A DNA stretch of 42,742 nt from Candidatus Nitrosopumilus sp. (GCA_003702545.1 REGK01000005.1:1-42742), one strand, 5' to 3'. Numbered from the stretch's first letter, positions 25,373 through 32,846 are shown. Program-made: numbers and translations. Notes: generated by a model from the sequence alone, not told the origin.

Positions 25373-25404
25373 AATAAGAAAAAGAAATTAAAAGTTGAAC
25401 TAAT

Positions 25405-25704
25405 CTAATCGATTAATTCGGTCCAACCTTTTACGAAGACTGAATCTTTGTGGAGTGGAACTGGTTGTCCAACAGTAAAGTCCATTGGTCTCATCCAAAA
25501 GATTGCTTTTGTTGGGCATACACCAATGCATGCACCATCAGAAATACATCTCTCTGGGTAAAAGACAAATGCTTTACCTCTCTTCCAGCCTTCAACTGGT
25601 TTTACTCTAAGGACATCTGGACCAAGTGTTGTACAGATTTCTACACATAGTGCACATCCGATACACATTTGTTCGCTTATGTCTGGAATAATTCCTACTG
25701 GCAT
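25405..25704 (-). CDS. Ferredoxin, two-cluster type with Asp in the second motif
   Basis: Soluble electron carrier of 99 residues. The first cluster motif is C-x2-C-x2-C-x3-C (Cys14, 17, 20, 24). The second reads C-x2-D-x2-C-x3-C-P (Cys53, Asp56, Cys59, Cys63), with aspartate where the second Cys should be. Known ferredoxins with this change hold a [3Fe-4S] or an Asp-ligated, interconvertible [4Fe-4S] cluster. Residues 25-50 form an insertion rich in Lys and aromatic residues. The gene is alone, with a TATA-like TAATATAATT at 25731-25740 and a 20-base tandem repeat further upstream. Confidence 0.92.
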   Translation of the reverse strand: MPVGIIPDISEQMCIGCALCVEICTTLGPDVLRVKPVEGWKRGKAFVFYPERCISDGACIGVCPTKAIFWMRPMDFTVGQPVPLHKDSVFVKGWTELID

Positions 25705-25730
25705 AACAAAATAAAATCTTGATTCGGCAT

Positions 25731-25740
25731 TAATATAATT
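25731..25740 (-). promoter_or_regulatory. TATA-like box of the ferredoxin gene
   Basis: Minus strand AATTATATTA, centred about 31 bases before the ATG at 25704, giving a leader of a few bases. Confidence 0.5.
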
Positions 25741-25760
25741 TGCCTAAAAATCTGGTGTTA

Positions 25761-25800
25761 TAACGGCGTTTGAAATTTTATAACGGCGTTTGAAATTTTG
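25761..25800. repeat. Two tandem copies of a 20-bp sequence upstream of the ferredoxin gene
   Basis: TAACGGCGTTTGAAATTTT is repeated exactly at 25761-25779 and 25781-25799 with a period of 20 bases (about two helical turns). The repeat is non-coding. It lies 57-96 bases upstream of the ferredoxin start, beyond its TATA box, and 25 bases past the stop of the RecA-like gene. The GGCG core stands out in this AT-rich sequence. Two half-sites on the same DNA face suit an activator. Confidence 0.85.
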
Positions 25801-25824
25801 ATCGCATTTTGACTGTCTTTTTGA

Positions 25825-26421
25825 TTAGATCTTGAAAATCTTTGAATCCTCTTCAATTTCACGAATAATCAAATCATTTTCAATTTTCTTTAGAAGGTAA
25901 ACGCCAGTTTTTGTAGATTTTATGATTTGTTTGCCTCCTGGTGTTAGAATCCAACCTTCATTTTCTTTTTTTCTTGCCATTGCAGTTATGATAACAGAAG
26001 AATCTGTATCTTTTCCCAAGGATGCAAGCAACATGATACATGAATTAATGAATATTGCCGACTCTAAATCTTCGAACATATTGTAGATTCCATTAAATGA
26101 ATCAATAATCACCATGAATTTTTCTTTAGATATTTTTGTGATAATTTCAGTGAATTTTTCTTCCCAATTTTCTTTTGTAGGATGGAATATTGTTAAATTG
26201 TTTTTCTTTTTAATCATACCTGATTCTACATATCCTGTATAAAGTAAATCCAAATCTACAAAAATTATCGGTTTTTCAAAAGAGTTGATTAATTTACTAA
26301 GAAACTGTGCTTTGTGAAATGGTTCTGAACAAAGTATAATGTTGGGGATCTTCTCTTTAAACTCATTTTGAATGTGGAATAGTTTACCATCTAAAATCTG
26401 CTCAGGACTTTTATCCAACAC
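25825..26421 (-). CDS. RecA/RadA-like protein without a Walker A motif
   Basis: 198 residues. The order of elements resembles the RecA/RadA/KaiC core: a strand where the P-loop should be (NIILCSEPFHKAQFL, no GKT/GKS), a Walker B-like strand FMVIIDSFNG, VIITAMARKK like the sensor strand before loop 2, and the ending GWILTPGGKQII with an Arg/Lys-rich strand as in recombinases. The missing P-loop suggests it does not hydrolyse ATP and may be a regulatory RadA paralogue. The family call is by eye. It starts at GTG, is divergent from the aminotransferase gene with 26 bases between, and is followed by the tandem repeat. Confidence 0.55.
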   Translation of the reverse strand: MLDKSPEQILDGKLFHIQNEFKEKIPNIILCSEPFHKAQFLSKLINSFEKPIIFVDLDLLYTGYVESGMIKKKNNLTIFHPTKENWEEKFTEIITKISKEKFMVIIDSFNGIYNMFEDLESAIFINSCIMLLASLGKDTDSSVIITAMARKKENEGWILTPGGKQIIKSTKTGVYLLKKIENDLIIREIEEDSKIFKI

Positions 26422-26447
26422 CCATTTAGCATTCTACAGATATAATA

Positions 26448-27593
26448 ATGAATTTAGCATCAAAAGATATCTCATCTGATTTTCCAGATTCTGATAAAAT
26501 CTATCTAAACAATGCATCAGTATCTCTAATGCCTAACCAAAGCATTGAGGCAATGAAAGAATTTCTAATCTCTTACAACTCTATTGGCCCAGATTCAAAA
26601 GAATCAGAACCATTTGTAACTGAAAAACTAAGAGATGTAAGAAAAATCATAGCAAAAATTATCTCATGTCAACCAGATGAAGTAGTTCTAACTCAAAGTA
26701 CTACTGATGGAATCAATATTGTTGCAAATGGGCTTTCATTTGATGAAAAATCAAATATGATTATTCGTGGAATGTCTCATGAACACCATTCAAATTTTTA
26801 CCCTTGGCTAAAACTACAAGAAAAAATCTCTGTGAAAAATCTCCCTATAGATAAAGACGGATTTTTCAAATCTGAAGATTTAGAATCATTAATTGATGAT
26901 AATACAAAATTAATTGCTCTTAGTCATGCTTTGTACAACACTGGTTCCATTTTACCTTTAGAAGAAACTACAAAAATCATTCCTGATGTACCTCTTTTTG
27001 TTGATAGTGCACAAACTGTAGGATGCATTGATGTTGATGTTTCAAAAATTAATTGTAATTTTATGTCCTTTAATGGTTCAAAATGGCTTTGTGGACCAAT
27101 GGGAACTGGTTTGTTTTATTGTAATAGAAAATCAAGTGAATTGTTAGAACCAAAAACTATTGGTGGAGAATCTGCAATTATTTATGATGACAACAATCTA
27201 GCATTCAAAGAACTTCCTGATAAATTCCAAACAGGATTTAGAAACTATGTTGGAATTGTTGGATTGGAATCTTCCGCAAATTATTTGCTTAATTTTGGTC
27301 TCAAAAATATACGTGAAAAAAATCAATATTTGTCTAGTCTTCTAAGAGAAGAACTATCAAAAATTCCAAAAATTATTTTGTACGGTCCTGAAGATCCTAA
27401 TACTCGAACCAGTATTGTGTCTTTTAACATAGAAGGAATGGATTCACAAGAAGTTGTTGAGAAACTAGAAAAACAAAACATCATAGTTGCTCTAAGGGAA
27501 ATCATGGAAAAAAAGATTGTACGAGCATCACCTCATTTCTTTAATTCAGAATCTCAAATTATGTCAGTAGTTGATGCAATAAAGAAACTATAG
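26448..27593 (+). CDS. Class V aminotransferase (PLP enzyme), not a typical cysteine desulfurase
   Basis: 381 residues, fold type I. The PLP region is clear: STTDGINIVA, SHALYNTGSILPLEE, VDSAQTVG and the PLP lysine in FNGSKWLCGP. Cysteine desulfurases such as SufS have an active Cys in a late R-x-G-x-H-C loop. Here the matching part reads RASPHFFNSE with no Cys, as in isopenicillin N epimerase-like and kynureninase-related members. The reaction is therefore unknown. Its 3' end overlaps the convergent RAM-domain gene by six bases. Confidence 0.85.
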   Translation: MNLASKDISSDFPDSDKIYLNNASVSLMPNQSIEAMKEFLISYNSIGPDSKESEPFVTEKLRDVRKIIAKIISCQPDEVVLTQSTTDGINIVANGLSFDEKSNMIIRGMSHEHHSNFYPWLKLQEKISVKNLPIDKDGFFKSEDLESLIDDNTKLIALSHALYNTGSILPLEETTKIIPDVPLFVDSAQTVGCIDVDVSKINCNFMSFNGSKWLCGPMGTGLFYCNRKSSELLEPKTIGGESAIIYDDNNLAFKELPDKFQTGFRNYVGIVGLESSANYLLNFGLKNIREKNQYLSSLLREELSKIPKIILYGPEDPNTRTSIVSFNIEGMDSQEVVEKLEKQNIIVALREIMEKKIVRASPHFFNSESQIMSVVDAIKKL

Positions 27594-27845
27594 ATTCTCT
27601 TGCTCTTCTATTACCATCATAGTCAAGGTAGATTGTACTTTGGTAATCTTTCTAATTTTATTGGTAATGATTGAACGTAGATTCTCTGCATCATCTGAAG
27701 ATAATTTCAAGACAATGTCGTATACACCATAAACTCCTTGAACTTCATATGTTACATCAGCATCTGCGAGAATTTGTTTTACTTCGTTGATAATTGATTC
27801 ATCTGATCCTAAATCAGAATTTAATAGGACATATGCGGTAGGCAC
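27588..27845 (-). CDS. Stand-alone Lrp/AsnC ligand-binding (RAM) domain protein
   Basis: 85 residues forming one RAM (ACT-like) domain with the GVYGVYDIVLKLSSDDAENL core and the last strand STLTMMVIEE. There is no helix-turn-helix, so it does not bind DNA alone. Such small proteins can form oligomers with amino acids and may pair with full-length Lrp proteins. The start is GTG at 27845. Its 3' end overlaps the aminotransferase gene. Confidence 0.88.
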   Translation of the reverse strand: MPTAYVLLNSDLGSDESIINEVKQILADADVTYEVQGVYGVYDIVLKLSSDDAENLRSIITNKIRKITKVQSTLTMMVIEEQENL

Positions 27846-27920
27846 ACAATTTTTTTACCCAATGAGTATTTAACTTTTCATTACTCAAAAATTGATTAAT
27901 CACCCTCTTGTCATATTCAT

Positions 27921-28562
27921 GTGAAACCTATCGATCTTACACTTACAATATCAAAATCTATTCCAAGTTTTCCTGGTTCTCCAACACCACAATTCATCTC
28001 TTGGTCAAATCTCAAGGAAGATGGGTATAATCTGGAACTTTTGTTCCTTAGTTCTCATACTGGAACTCATCTAGATGCTCCTTTTCATTTTATCAAGAAT
28101 GGAATCAAAATTGATCAGATTTCACTTGGCAGATTAATGGGAAAAGCAATTCTAATCAAAATAAAAAAATCAAAAAATTCTCCAATTACAAAATCAGATA
28201 TTATTCAATTTGAGAAAAAGAATGGTTCCATTCCTGACAAATCTTCTGTCTTCTTTTTTACAGATTGGCAAAAAAACCTCAAAAAAGATAATTACTTTAC
28301 AGAAAATCCTGGATTGGCATTATCAGCTGCTACATATCTTGCACAAAAAAAGACAAATCTTGTTGGAATAGATTCGCCCAGCATAGATCTTGGAAAAGAT
28401 GAATCATTTAGCGTTCATCATGTCTTATCAAAAAATGATATCTTGATAGTAGAAAACCTAGCAAACTTGAATAAGATCAAATCAAAGGAATTTGATTTTA
28501 CAATTCTTCCACTAAAATTAAAAGATGCGACGGGTTCACCTGTAAGAGCAGTTGCACACTAG
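27921..28562 (+). CDS. Cyclase family protein (kynurenine formamidase-like metal hydrolase)
   Basis: 213 residues. The metal motif HTGTHLDAPFHF (H-x-G-T-H-x-D-x-P-x-H) is complete, and GIDSPSIDLG plus VHHVLSKNDILIVENLAN follow as in the PF04199 family. Members hydrolyse amide or lactone bonds, for example N-formylkynurenine or isatin. The N-terminus (IDLTLTISKSIPSFPGSP) also fits. The start is GTG at 27921. The true substrate is unknown. The PLP enzyme upstream has some kynureninase-like features, but no tryptophan-degradation set is seen. Confidence 0.88.
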   Translation: MKPIDLTLTISKSIPSFPGSPTPQFISWSNLKEDGYNLELLFLSSHTGTHLDAPFHFIKNGIKIDQISLGRLMGKAILIKIKKSKNSPITKSDIIQFEKKNGSIPDKSSVFFFTDWQKNLKKDNYFTENPGLALSAATYLAQKKTNLVGIDSPSIDLGKDESFSVHHVLSKNDILIVENLANLNKIKSKEFDFTILPLKLKDATGSPVRAVAH

Positions 28563-28605
28563 ACATTTCGTAATGCTAAAAATATAGTGAATGCCTACAT
28601 CTTAC

Positions 28606-29100
28606 ATGAGCAAGCCTGGAAATATTTGGAGAAAAGTTCATGGAAAGATTACAAAAAAACCAACAAACTTTTCCTGGTTGATTGAAGAAAAATTAGCAGG
28701 CTCTGGTATGCCTACAAGTTTTGATGAATTTGATTGGATTGTAAACCAAGGCGTAAAATCAATTGTAACTATGACTGAAAACGCTCTACCTGATAATTGG
28801 GTACAGAATATTGGATATCTTCACGTACCAACCCCTGATCTGACCGCACCTGACATGGAAAGAATTGATACTGCAGTTGATTTTATACATGAGCAAATTG
28901 GAAATGATCAAGCAGTAATGGTTCATTGTGCAGCCGGCATGGGAAGAGCTGGAACAATACTTGCATGTTATTTTGTAAAATACAAAAAATTCACTGCACA
29001 AAAAGCCATTGAAATGATTCGTGAGGAAAGACCTGGATCTATTCAATCTGAAGTACAGGAACTAGCTATTGGTTTTTATGAAAAACATGTAAAAAATTAG
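28606..29100 (+). CDS. Dual-specificity protein tyrosine phosphatase
   Basis: About 164 residues with the phosphatase signature HCAAGMGRAG (C-x5-R, Cys108 and Arg114), a general-acid Asp in PTPDLTAPD, and the usual C-terminal helix ERPGSIQSEVQ. It is close to the compact archaeal/PTPMT/DUSP23-like group that acts on phosphotyrosine or small phosphates. An ATG at 28591 is in frame, but the TATA-like AAAAATATA (28578-28586) is 24 bases before the ATG at 28606, so the shorter form is chosen. Confidence 0.88.
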   Translation: MSKPGNIWRKVHGKITKKPTNFSWLIEEKLAGSGMPTSFDEFDWIVNQGVKSIVTMTENALPDNWVQNIGYLHVPTPDLTAPDMERIDTAVDFIHEQIGNDQAVMVHCAAGMGRAGTILACYFVKYKKFTAQKAIEMIREERPGSIQSEVQELAIGFYEKHVKN

Positions 29101-29101
29101 T

Positions 29102-29248
29102 TTAAACAAATTCTGAAACTAATTTTCCATCAACAATTTTGATTTTCAAGGTTTTGTTTTCTTGAAAGATCATGGTAAGTCCACCATCTGAATCTGGATC
29201 TTCTATCTTTACAAGTTCTAACATTTTGATTGCATCATATTTTTCCAT
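29102..29248 (-). CDS. 48-residue acidic protein, paralogue A of a tandem pair
   Basis: A short reading frame from ATG 29248 to TAA 29102: MEKYDAIKMLELVKIEDP, then DSDGGLTMIFQENKTL, ending LVSEFV. It is unrecognised. It aligns along its length with the next upstream gene, sharing M-x-KYD, the EDPD-x-(D/E)GG(L/I)T-x-IF core, an N-(K/R)-x-L strand and DGK. That is good evidence that both are real. It looks like a tiny all-beta unit. It begins nine bases after the stop of its paralogue, so both are on one mRNA. Confidence 0.75.
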   Translation of the reverse strand: MEKYDAIKMLELVKIEDPDSDGGLTMIFQENKTLKIKIVDGKLVSEFV

Positions 29249-29257
29249 TTATGTCAC

Positions 29258-29410
29258 CTATTCTGGGATTGATACGGTCTCGATTTTTCCATCATTTGCT
29301 TTGATGAACAAAAATCTGTTGTCTTTAAAGATAAAGGTAATTCCTCCTTCTTTATCAGGATCTTCAACTTCAAGAATTGGTTGTCCTAATAGACCATCGT
29401 ATTTTGCCAT
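29258..29410 (-). CDS. 50-residue acidic protein, paralogue B of a tandem pair
   Basis: From ATG 29410 to TAG 29258: MAKYDGLLGQPILEVEDP, then DKEGGITFIFKDNRFL, ending ETVSIPE. The function is unknown. It shares its layout and the EDPD-x-x-GG(I/L)T-x-IF core with the following 48-residue gene. A TATA-like box (GGATATAAGG on the minus strand, 29431-29440) lies about 25 bases upstream, giving a leaderless mRNA for the pair. The beta-strand pattern with a central EDPD/GG turn resembles part of a beta-barrel fold. Confidence 0.78.
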   Translation of the reverse strand: MAKYDGLLGQPILEVEDPDKEGGITFIFKDNRFLFIKANDGKIETVSIPE

Positions 29411-29430
29411 ATTGATTCCACCAAAAAGTT

Positions 29431-29440
29431 CCTTATATCC
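29431..29440 (-). promoter_or_regulatory. TATA box of the tandem small-protein pair
   Basis: Minus strand GGATATAAGG, centred 25 bases before the ATG at 29410. It lies right at the end of the upstream 178-residue gene. Confidence 0.6.
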
Positions 29441-29977
29441 CTAATTGATTTTTATTTCAATTTCTCTGGAATTGTTCTTGACATTTCCTGGTTCTGTAAA
29501 CTCATGTTTCTGCCATGATGCAAATGCTTCGGCACTAATTTTGTGTGTGCCTTTTCCCAATTCTTCTGCTTTGAAAACAAATTTCTCATTAAAATCAAAC
29601 AATTCCTGTCTGACTTCTTCTTCTGTGAGTCTGATAAATGGCTCAAAGTTTTTGGCTACTTGAACCCAGATTCTTCTATCTTTCATAGGATTGACAAGTT
29701 TTGGATTTCTAGTCCAAAATATGGATGCCTTTCTGTAGGTATCAATTGTTCGACCCAACTCTTTTTTCCTAAATCCGCCTGTAGTGAGTTTTACACCACA
29801 CTTCATTTTGAATGAAACATCATTTTTGTTGTATGCCTCTGTCCAGTTTGCCTCGTTAAATGCGTCTCTTAGGCCGCCTTCAACTGAAAATTGGACATTT
29901 ATCTCAATATTCTCATCTGATGCGTATTCGTCCTTGGATTTTACCAATTCTATGTCTGAAATCCTACTTTCACTCAT
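29441..29977 (-). CDS. Uncharacterised 178-residue protein next to rpoL
   Basis: I do not recognise this gene. The protein is soluble and charged. It has alternating strands (ENIEINVQFSVEGGL, DVSFKMKCGVKLTTGG), a basic middle (RKKELGRTIDTYRKASIFWTR) and a final beta-rich part (EFTEPGNVKNNSREIEIKI) that might be immunoglobulin-like. One Cys only. Two in-frame ATGs exist (29989 and 29977). The shared TATA element at 29995-30002 is about 22 bases from the second and only 10 from the first, so 29977 is chosen. It is divergent from the RNA polymerase subunit L gene. Confidence 0.65.
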   Translation of the reverse strand: MSESRISDIELVKSKDEYASDENIEINVQFSVEGGLRDAFNEANWTEAYNKNDVSFKMKCGVKLTTGGFRKKELGRTIDTYRKASIFWTRNPKLVNPMKDRRIWVQVAKNFEPFIRLTEEEVRQELFDFNEKFVFKAEELGKGTHKISAEAFASWQKHEFTEPGNVKNNSREIEIKIN

Positions 29978-29994
29978 TTCTCTGCTCATAATGA

Positions 29995-30002
29995 TTTATA
30001 TC
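29995..30002. promoter_or_regulatory. TATA element shared by rpoL and the divergent 178-residue gene
   Basis: TTTATATC (minus strand GATATAAA) is near-symmetric. It lies 26-33 bases before the rpoL ATG at 30028 and about 22 bases before the divergent ATG at 29977. No second TATA-like sequence is visible in the gap. Confidence 0.5.
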
Positions 30003-30027
30003 CGCAATAAGTGCTTTTTCTGAATAC

Positions 30028-30306
30028 ATGAACGCACAAGTGATCAGTTCAGAAGCCAAAGAAATCAACATTTCAATCACTGAAACCGATATTGGCATTT
30101 TGTACCTAATTCAACATGAGCTTCTAAAGGAATCAAACATTGATTTTGCAGGTGTTATAGTAAAACATCCATTAACTAATGAATGCTGGATGCGAATAAA
30201 TTCTAGTTCAAAACCTCTAGGTGAAATAAAAAAAGCCGCTGATTCAGCAATTAAGATGGCAGATGAATTCAAACAATTATTCAATTCAAAACTTAAGGTA
30301 AATTAG
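30028..30306 (+). CDS. rpoL: DNA-directed RNA polymerase subunit L (Rpo11)
   Basis: Small assembly subunit (92 residues), homologue of eukaryotic Rpb11/AC19, which pairs with subunit D. The Rpb11 dimerisation core is visible: GILYLIQHELLKESNIDFAG followed by HPLTNECWMRI and a long C-terminal helix. It is followed two bases later by the TFS gene, then the PCNA gene, a transcription/replication cluster. Confidence 0.93.
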   Translation: MNAQVISSEAKEINISITETDIGILYLIQHELLKESNIDFAGVIVKHPLTNECWMRINSSSKPLGEIKKAADSAIKMADEFKQLFNSKLKVN

Positions 30307-30308
30307 AA

Positions 30309-30626
30309 TTGAAGTTTTGCCCCAAATGTGAGGTTAAATTAAAAAAATCCACTTCAGGCCTCCAATGTTCCAAATGTGGTTATACAGAAGGTGCAGAAGA
30401 AAAACAGACCAAAAAAAATGTTGAAACTGAAGAACAAGAAGAATCCATTTTAGCTTTTGAAGGAAATGAGGGAGAAGAATCTCACCCAACCATTAAAATC
30501 GATTGTGAGAAATGTGGACATGATGAAGCAATTTGGTGGATGCTTCAAACAAGAAGTGCAGATGAACCAACAACACAGTTCTATCGCTGTACAAAATGTC
30601 AGAATACTTGGCGTAATTACGCATAA
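30309..30626 (+). CDS. tfs: Transcription factor S (TFIIS/RPB9-like)
   Basis: 105 residues with two zinc ribbons. The N-terminal one is CPKC (Cys4, Cys7) with CSKC, and the C-terminal one is CEKC with CTKC. The tip hairpin of the second ribbon reads TRSADEP, with the Asp-Glu pair that enters the polymerase and triggers cleavage of backtracked RNA. It is therefore a cleavage-competent TFS. It starts at TTG two bases after rpoL. Confidence 0.95.
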   Translation: MKFCPKCEVKLKKSTSGLQCSKCGYTEGAEEKQTKKNVETEEQEESILAFEGNEGEESHPTIKIDCEKCGHDEAIWWMLQTRSADEPTTQFYRCTKCQNTWRNYA

Positions 30627-30660
30627 CGTTTAACTGGAACATAAAGTCAACAAAGTTGAT

Positions 30661-31407
30661 TTGACTTTTGGAGCAAAAACTAGCGGTTCTGATGATCTAA
30701 AAGCAATCATCTCTGCAATTTCAACACTAGTTGAAGAAGCAACATTTGTTGCAACGGCAGAAGGAATTTCATTTCGAGGAATGGATCCATCACATGTTGC
30801 TCTCATAGATATTTCATGGCCTAATTCTGCATTTGAAAAATATGAATGTGATAGTGATATAAAATTTGGAGTAAGAATTGATGAATTCTCAAAACTTATC
30901 AAAAGAGCAGACAAAAAAGATAGCATAGAGATTAGTATCTCTGAACAAAACATGTTACTTGTTACGGTTGGAAAAAATAAAAAATACAAAATGCGTTTGA
31001 TTGAAAGTTCTGCAACAGATACTCCATTACCAAAAATCCCATATGATTCCAAAATTATCTTGTCTTCATCAAAGTTTGACAAAATTTTAGGTGATGTTCA
31101 AGTTGTATCTGACTATTTGACAATACACACATCTGATTCTAAAGGCGATTTTTCAGGCAAAGGTGATTCTGGAGAAGTTGTCATTGATTTAGACAAAGAT
31201 GATGAAGACATTGAAGAGATTTCTTCTAAAGAAGATAGTGTCGGAACCTACAGCCTAGAATATCTAAATCCTGTAGTAAAAGCAGTAGGAACCACTGCGG
31301 GCTTTATCACATGTGAGTTTTCGAGTGCAAAACCACTTAGAATTGAATTCAAGGTTGCCAATATTGGCAGAATCCACTTTTACTTGGCTCCACGCGTGGA
31401 AAGTTAA
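30661..31407 (+). CDS. pcn: DNA polymerase sliding clamp (PCNA)
   Basis: Homotrimeric clamp of 248 residues that tethers DNA polymerases, ligase and nucleases. Typical PCNA sequence is seen throughout: the N-terminal strand-helix, GISFRGMDPSHVALIDISWP, an acidic interdomain connector, TYSLEYLNPVVKA and the C-terminal IGRIHFYLAPRVE. An acidic insertion (DKDDEDIEEISSKED, about residues 178-192) sits in the second domain. It starts at TTG and probably continues the rpoL-tfs transcript (34 bases apart). Confidence 0.95.
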   Translation: MTFGAKTSGSDDLKAIISAISTLVEEATFVATAEGISFRGMDPSHVALIDISWPNSAFEKYECDSDIKFGVRIDEFSKLIKRADKKDSIEISISEQNMLLVTVGKNKKYKMRLIESSATDTPLPKIPYDSKIILSSSKFDKILGDVQVVSDYLTIHTSDSKGDFSGKGDSGEVVIDLDKDDEDIEEISSKEDSVGTYSLEYLNPVVKAVGTTAGFITCEFSSAKPLRIEFKVANIGRIHFYLAPRVES

Positions 31408-31409
31408 AG

Positions 31410-31418
31410 CATTTAAAG
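31410..31418 (+). promoter_or_regulatory. TATA-like box of the aspartate kinase gene
   Basis: CATTTAAAG is centred about 28 bases before the ATG at 31443, directly after the PCNA stop. Confidence 0.5.
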
Positions 31419-31442
31419 ATTAACTAATTCAGGTATTTTGAA

Positions 31443-32846
31443 ATGAGACTTGTAATAAAATATGGTGGGACATCAATTTCATCTGCAAAAGACATTCAAG
31501 CAGTAGCTAACCATCTAAATTCATTATCAAAGAAAAATGAAATTGTAGTAGTTTGTTCTGCAACTAGTGGGACAACAGATGATCTAATCGAAATATCTGA
31601 ATCAATTAAAAAAGAAAATAAATCAAAGGCTGAACAACTTGCATCCAAGATAACTAATAGACATAAGCAATTAGCAAAACAAACTATCAAAAAAGCAGAT
31701 TTACGTAAAAAACTATTAAAAAACTTTGATGATGATTTTGTAGAACTTGTTGCATTAATTGATGGGATGGTGCTATTGGGAGAAGTTACTCCAAGAACAA
31801 TGGATTACCTGTTCTCATTTGGTGAACGACTATCAATAAAATTAGTTTCAATGGCAGTTAGTGATACCGGTAAAAAATCAGTATCCCTTACTGGAAAAGA
31901 TGTTGGAATAGTAACTGACTCTAACTTTGGTGAATCTAAACCACTTATTGATACAACTAGATTAAGAGTTTCAAAAACTGTGGAAAATCTTTTCTCAAAG
32001 AAAATAATACCTGTTGTAGGTGGCTTTGTCGGTGCAGATCAACATGGTCATGTTACCACTTTTGGACGAGGTGGTTCAGATTATTCAGCAACAATCATTG
32101 GAACTTGCATAAAAGCAGATGAAATTTGGTTGATGAGTGATGTTGACGGTCTAATGACTGCAGATCCAAAAATAGTCAAGAATGCAAAACTGCTCAAAGA
32201 AGTATCATACATAGAGGCAATCGAGATGGCATTATTTGGCGCAAAACAGATCCATCCACGCACATTTGAGCCTCTACTATCAAAGAAAATTCCAATGAAG
32301 ATTAGAAGTTCGTTTAATGTGAAAAATGAAGGAACTTTAGTTACAGCTTCTCCGTCATCTTCTGTAAAAAATACCGTAAAGTGTGTTAGTAATGTACGAA
32401 ACAATGGGTTAATTGATATTCAAGGTGGTAGTATGGTTGGAACTCCTGGTACTGCTGCAAAAATTTTTGAAACATTAGCAAAAGCTGGAATCAATGTAAT
32501 GATGATATCTCAGAATCCATCAGAATCTAGTATAACAATCGTAGTAAAGAACGGTGATCTTGACAAAGCAGTAAGTTCACTTGAAATGGAACTTTTAGGA
32601 AAAATAATCAAGAAACTAGAAGTAACAACAAATGTAGCAATTATTGCACTTATTGGTTCCGGAATGCGTGGAACTGTAGGTGTTGCTTCCAAAGTGTTTG
32701 GCGCAGCTGAGAAAAATAAGGTAAATGTTTCAATGATTACACAAGGTTCATCAGAACTGAATCTAGCCTTTGTTGTTAAAAATTCTGATACAAATGCAGC
32801 TGTTCGTGCATTACATGATGCATTTGAATTAGACAAAATCAATTAA
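31443..32846 (+). CDS. lysC: Aspartate kinase
   Basis: First enzyme of the aspartate family pathway (Lys, Thr, Met, Ile). 467 residues: an amino acid kinase domain with KYGGTSISS (residues 5-13), FGERLS, GRGGSDYSA and the DVDGLMTADP loop, followed by two ACT domains (about 315-460; GTPGTAAKIFETLAKAGINV and a second RGTVGVASKVFGAAEKNKVNV) that normally bind lysine or threonine as feedback inhibitors. It is monofunctional, with no homoserine dehydrogenase part. Confidence 0.95.
   Translation: MRLVIKYGGTSISSAKDIQAVANHLNSLSKKNEIVVVCSATSGTTDDLIEISESIKKENKSKAEQLASKITNRHKQLAKQTIKKADLRKKLLKNFDDDFVELVALIDGMVLLGEVTPRTMDYLFSFGERLSIKLVSMAVSDTGKKSVSLTGKDVGIVTDSNFGESKPLIDTTRLRVSKTVENLFSKKIIPVVGGFVGADQHGHVTTFGRGGSDYSATIIGTCIKADEIWLMSDVDGLMTADPKIVKNAKLLKEVSYIEAIEMALFGAKQIHPRTFEPLLSKKIPMKIRSSFNVKNEGTLVTASPSSSVKNTVKCVSNVRNNGLIDIQGGSMVGTPGTAAKIFETLAKAGINVMMISQNPSESSITIVVKNGDLDKAVSSLEMELLGKIIKKLEVTTNVAIIALIGSGMRGTVGVASKVFGAAEKNKVNVSMITQGSSELNLAFVVKNSDTNAAVRALHDAFELDKIN

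Noticed and set aside
27588-27845. Full-length Lrp/AsnC transcription regulator
   Set aside because: The protein has only the ligand-binding domain, and no helix-turn-helix codons are present upstream of the GTG.
29543-29815. Several overlapping plus-strand frames opposite the 178-residue gene (29441-30023)
   Set aside because: They overlap each other in different frames, are Phe/Ser/Cys-rich and have no promoter. The minus-strand frame has normal composition and a TATA box.
32081-32842. Minus-strand frames of 107 and 110 codons opposite aspartate kinase
   Set aside because: They are shadows of the conserved kinase and ACT domains.
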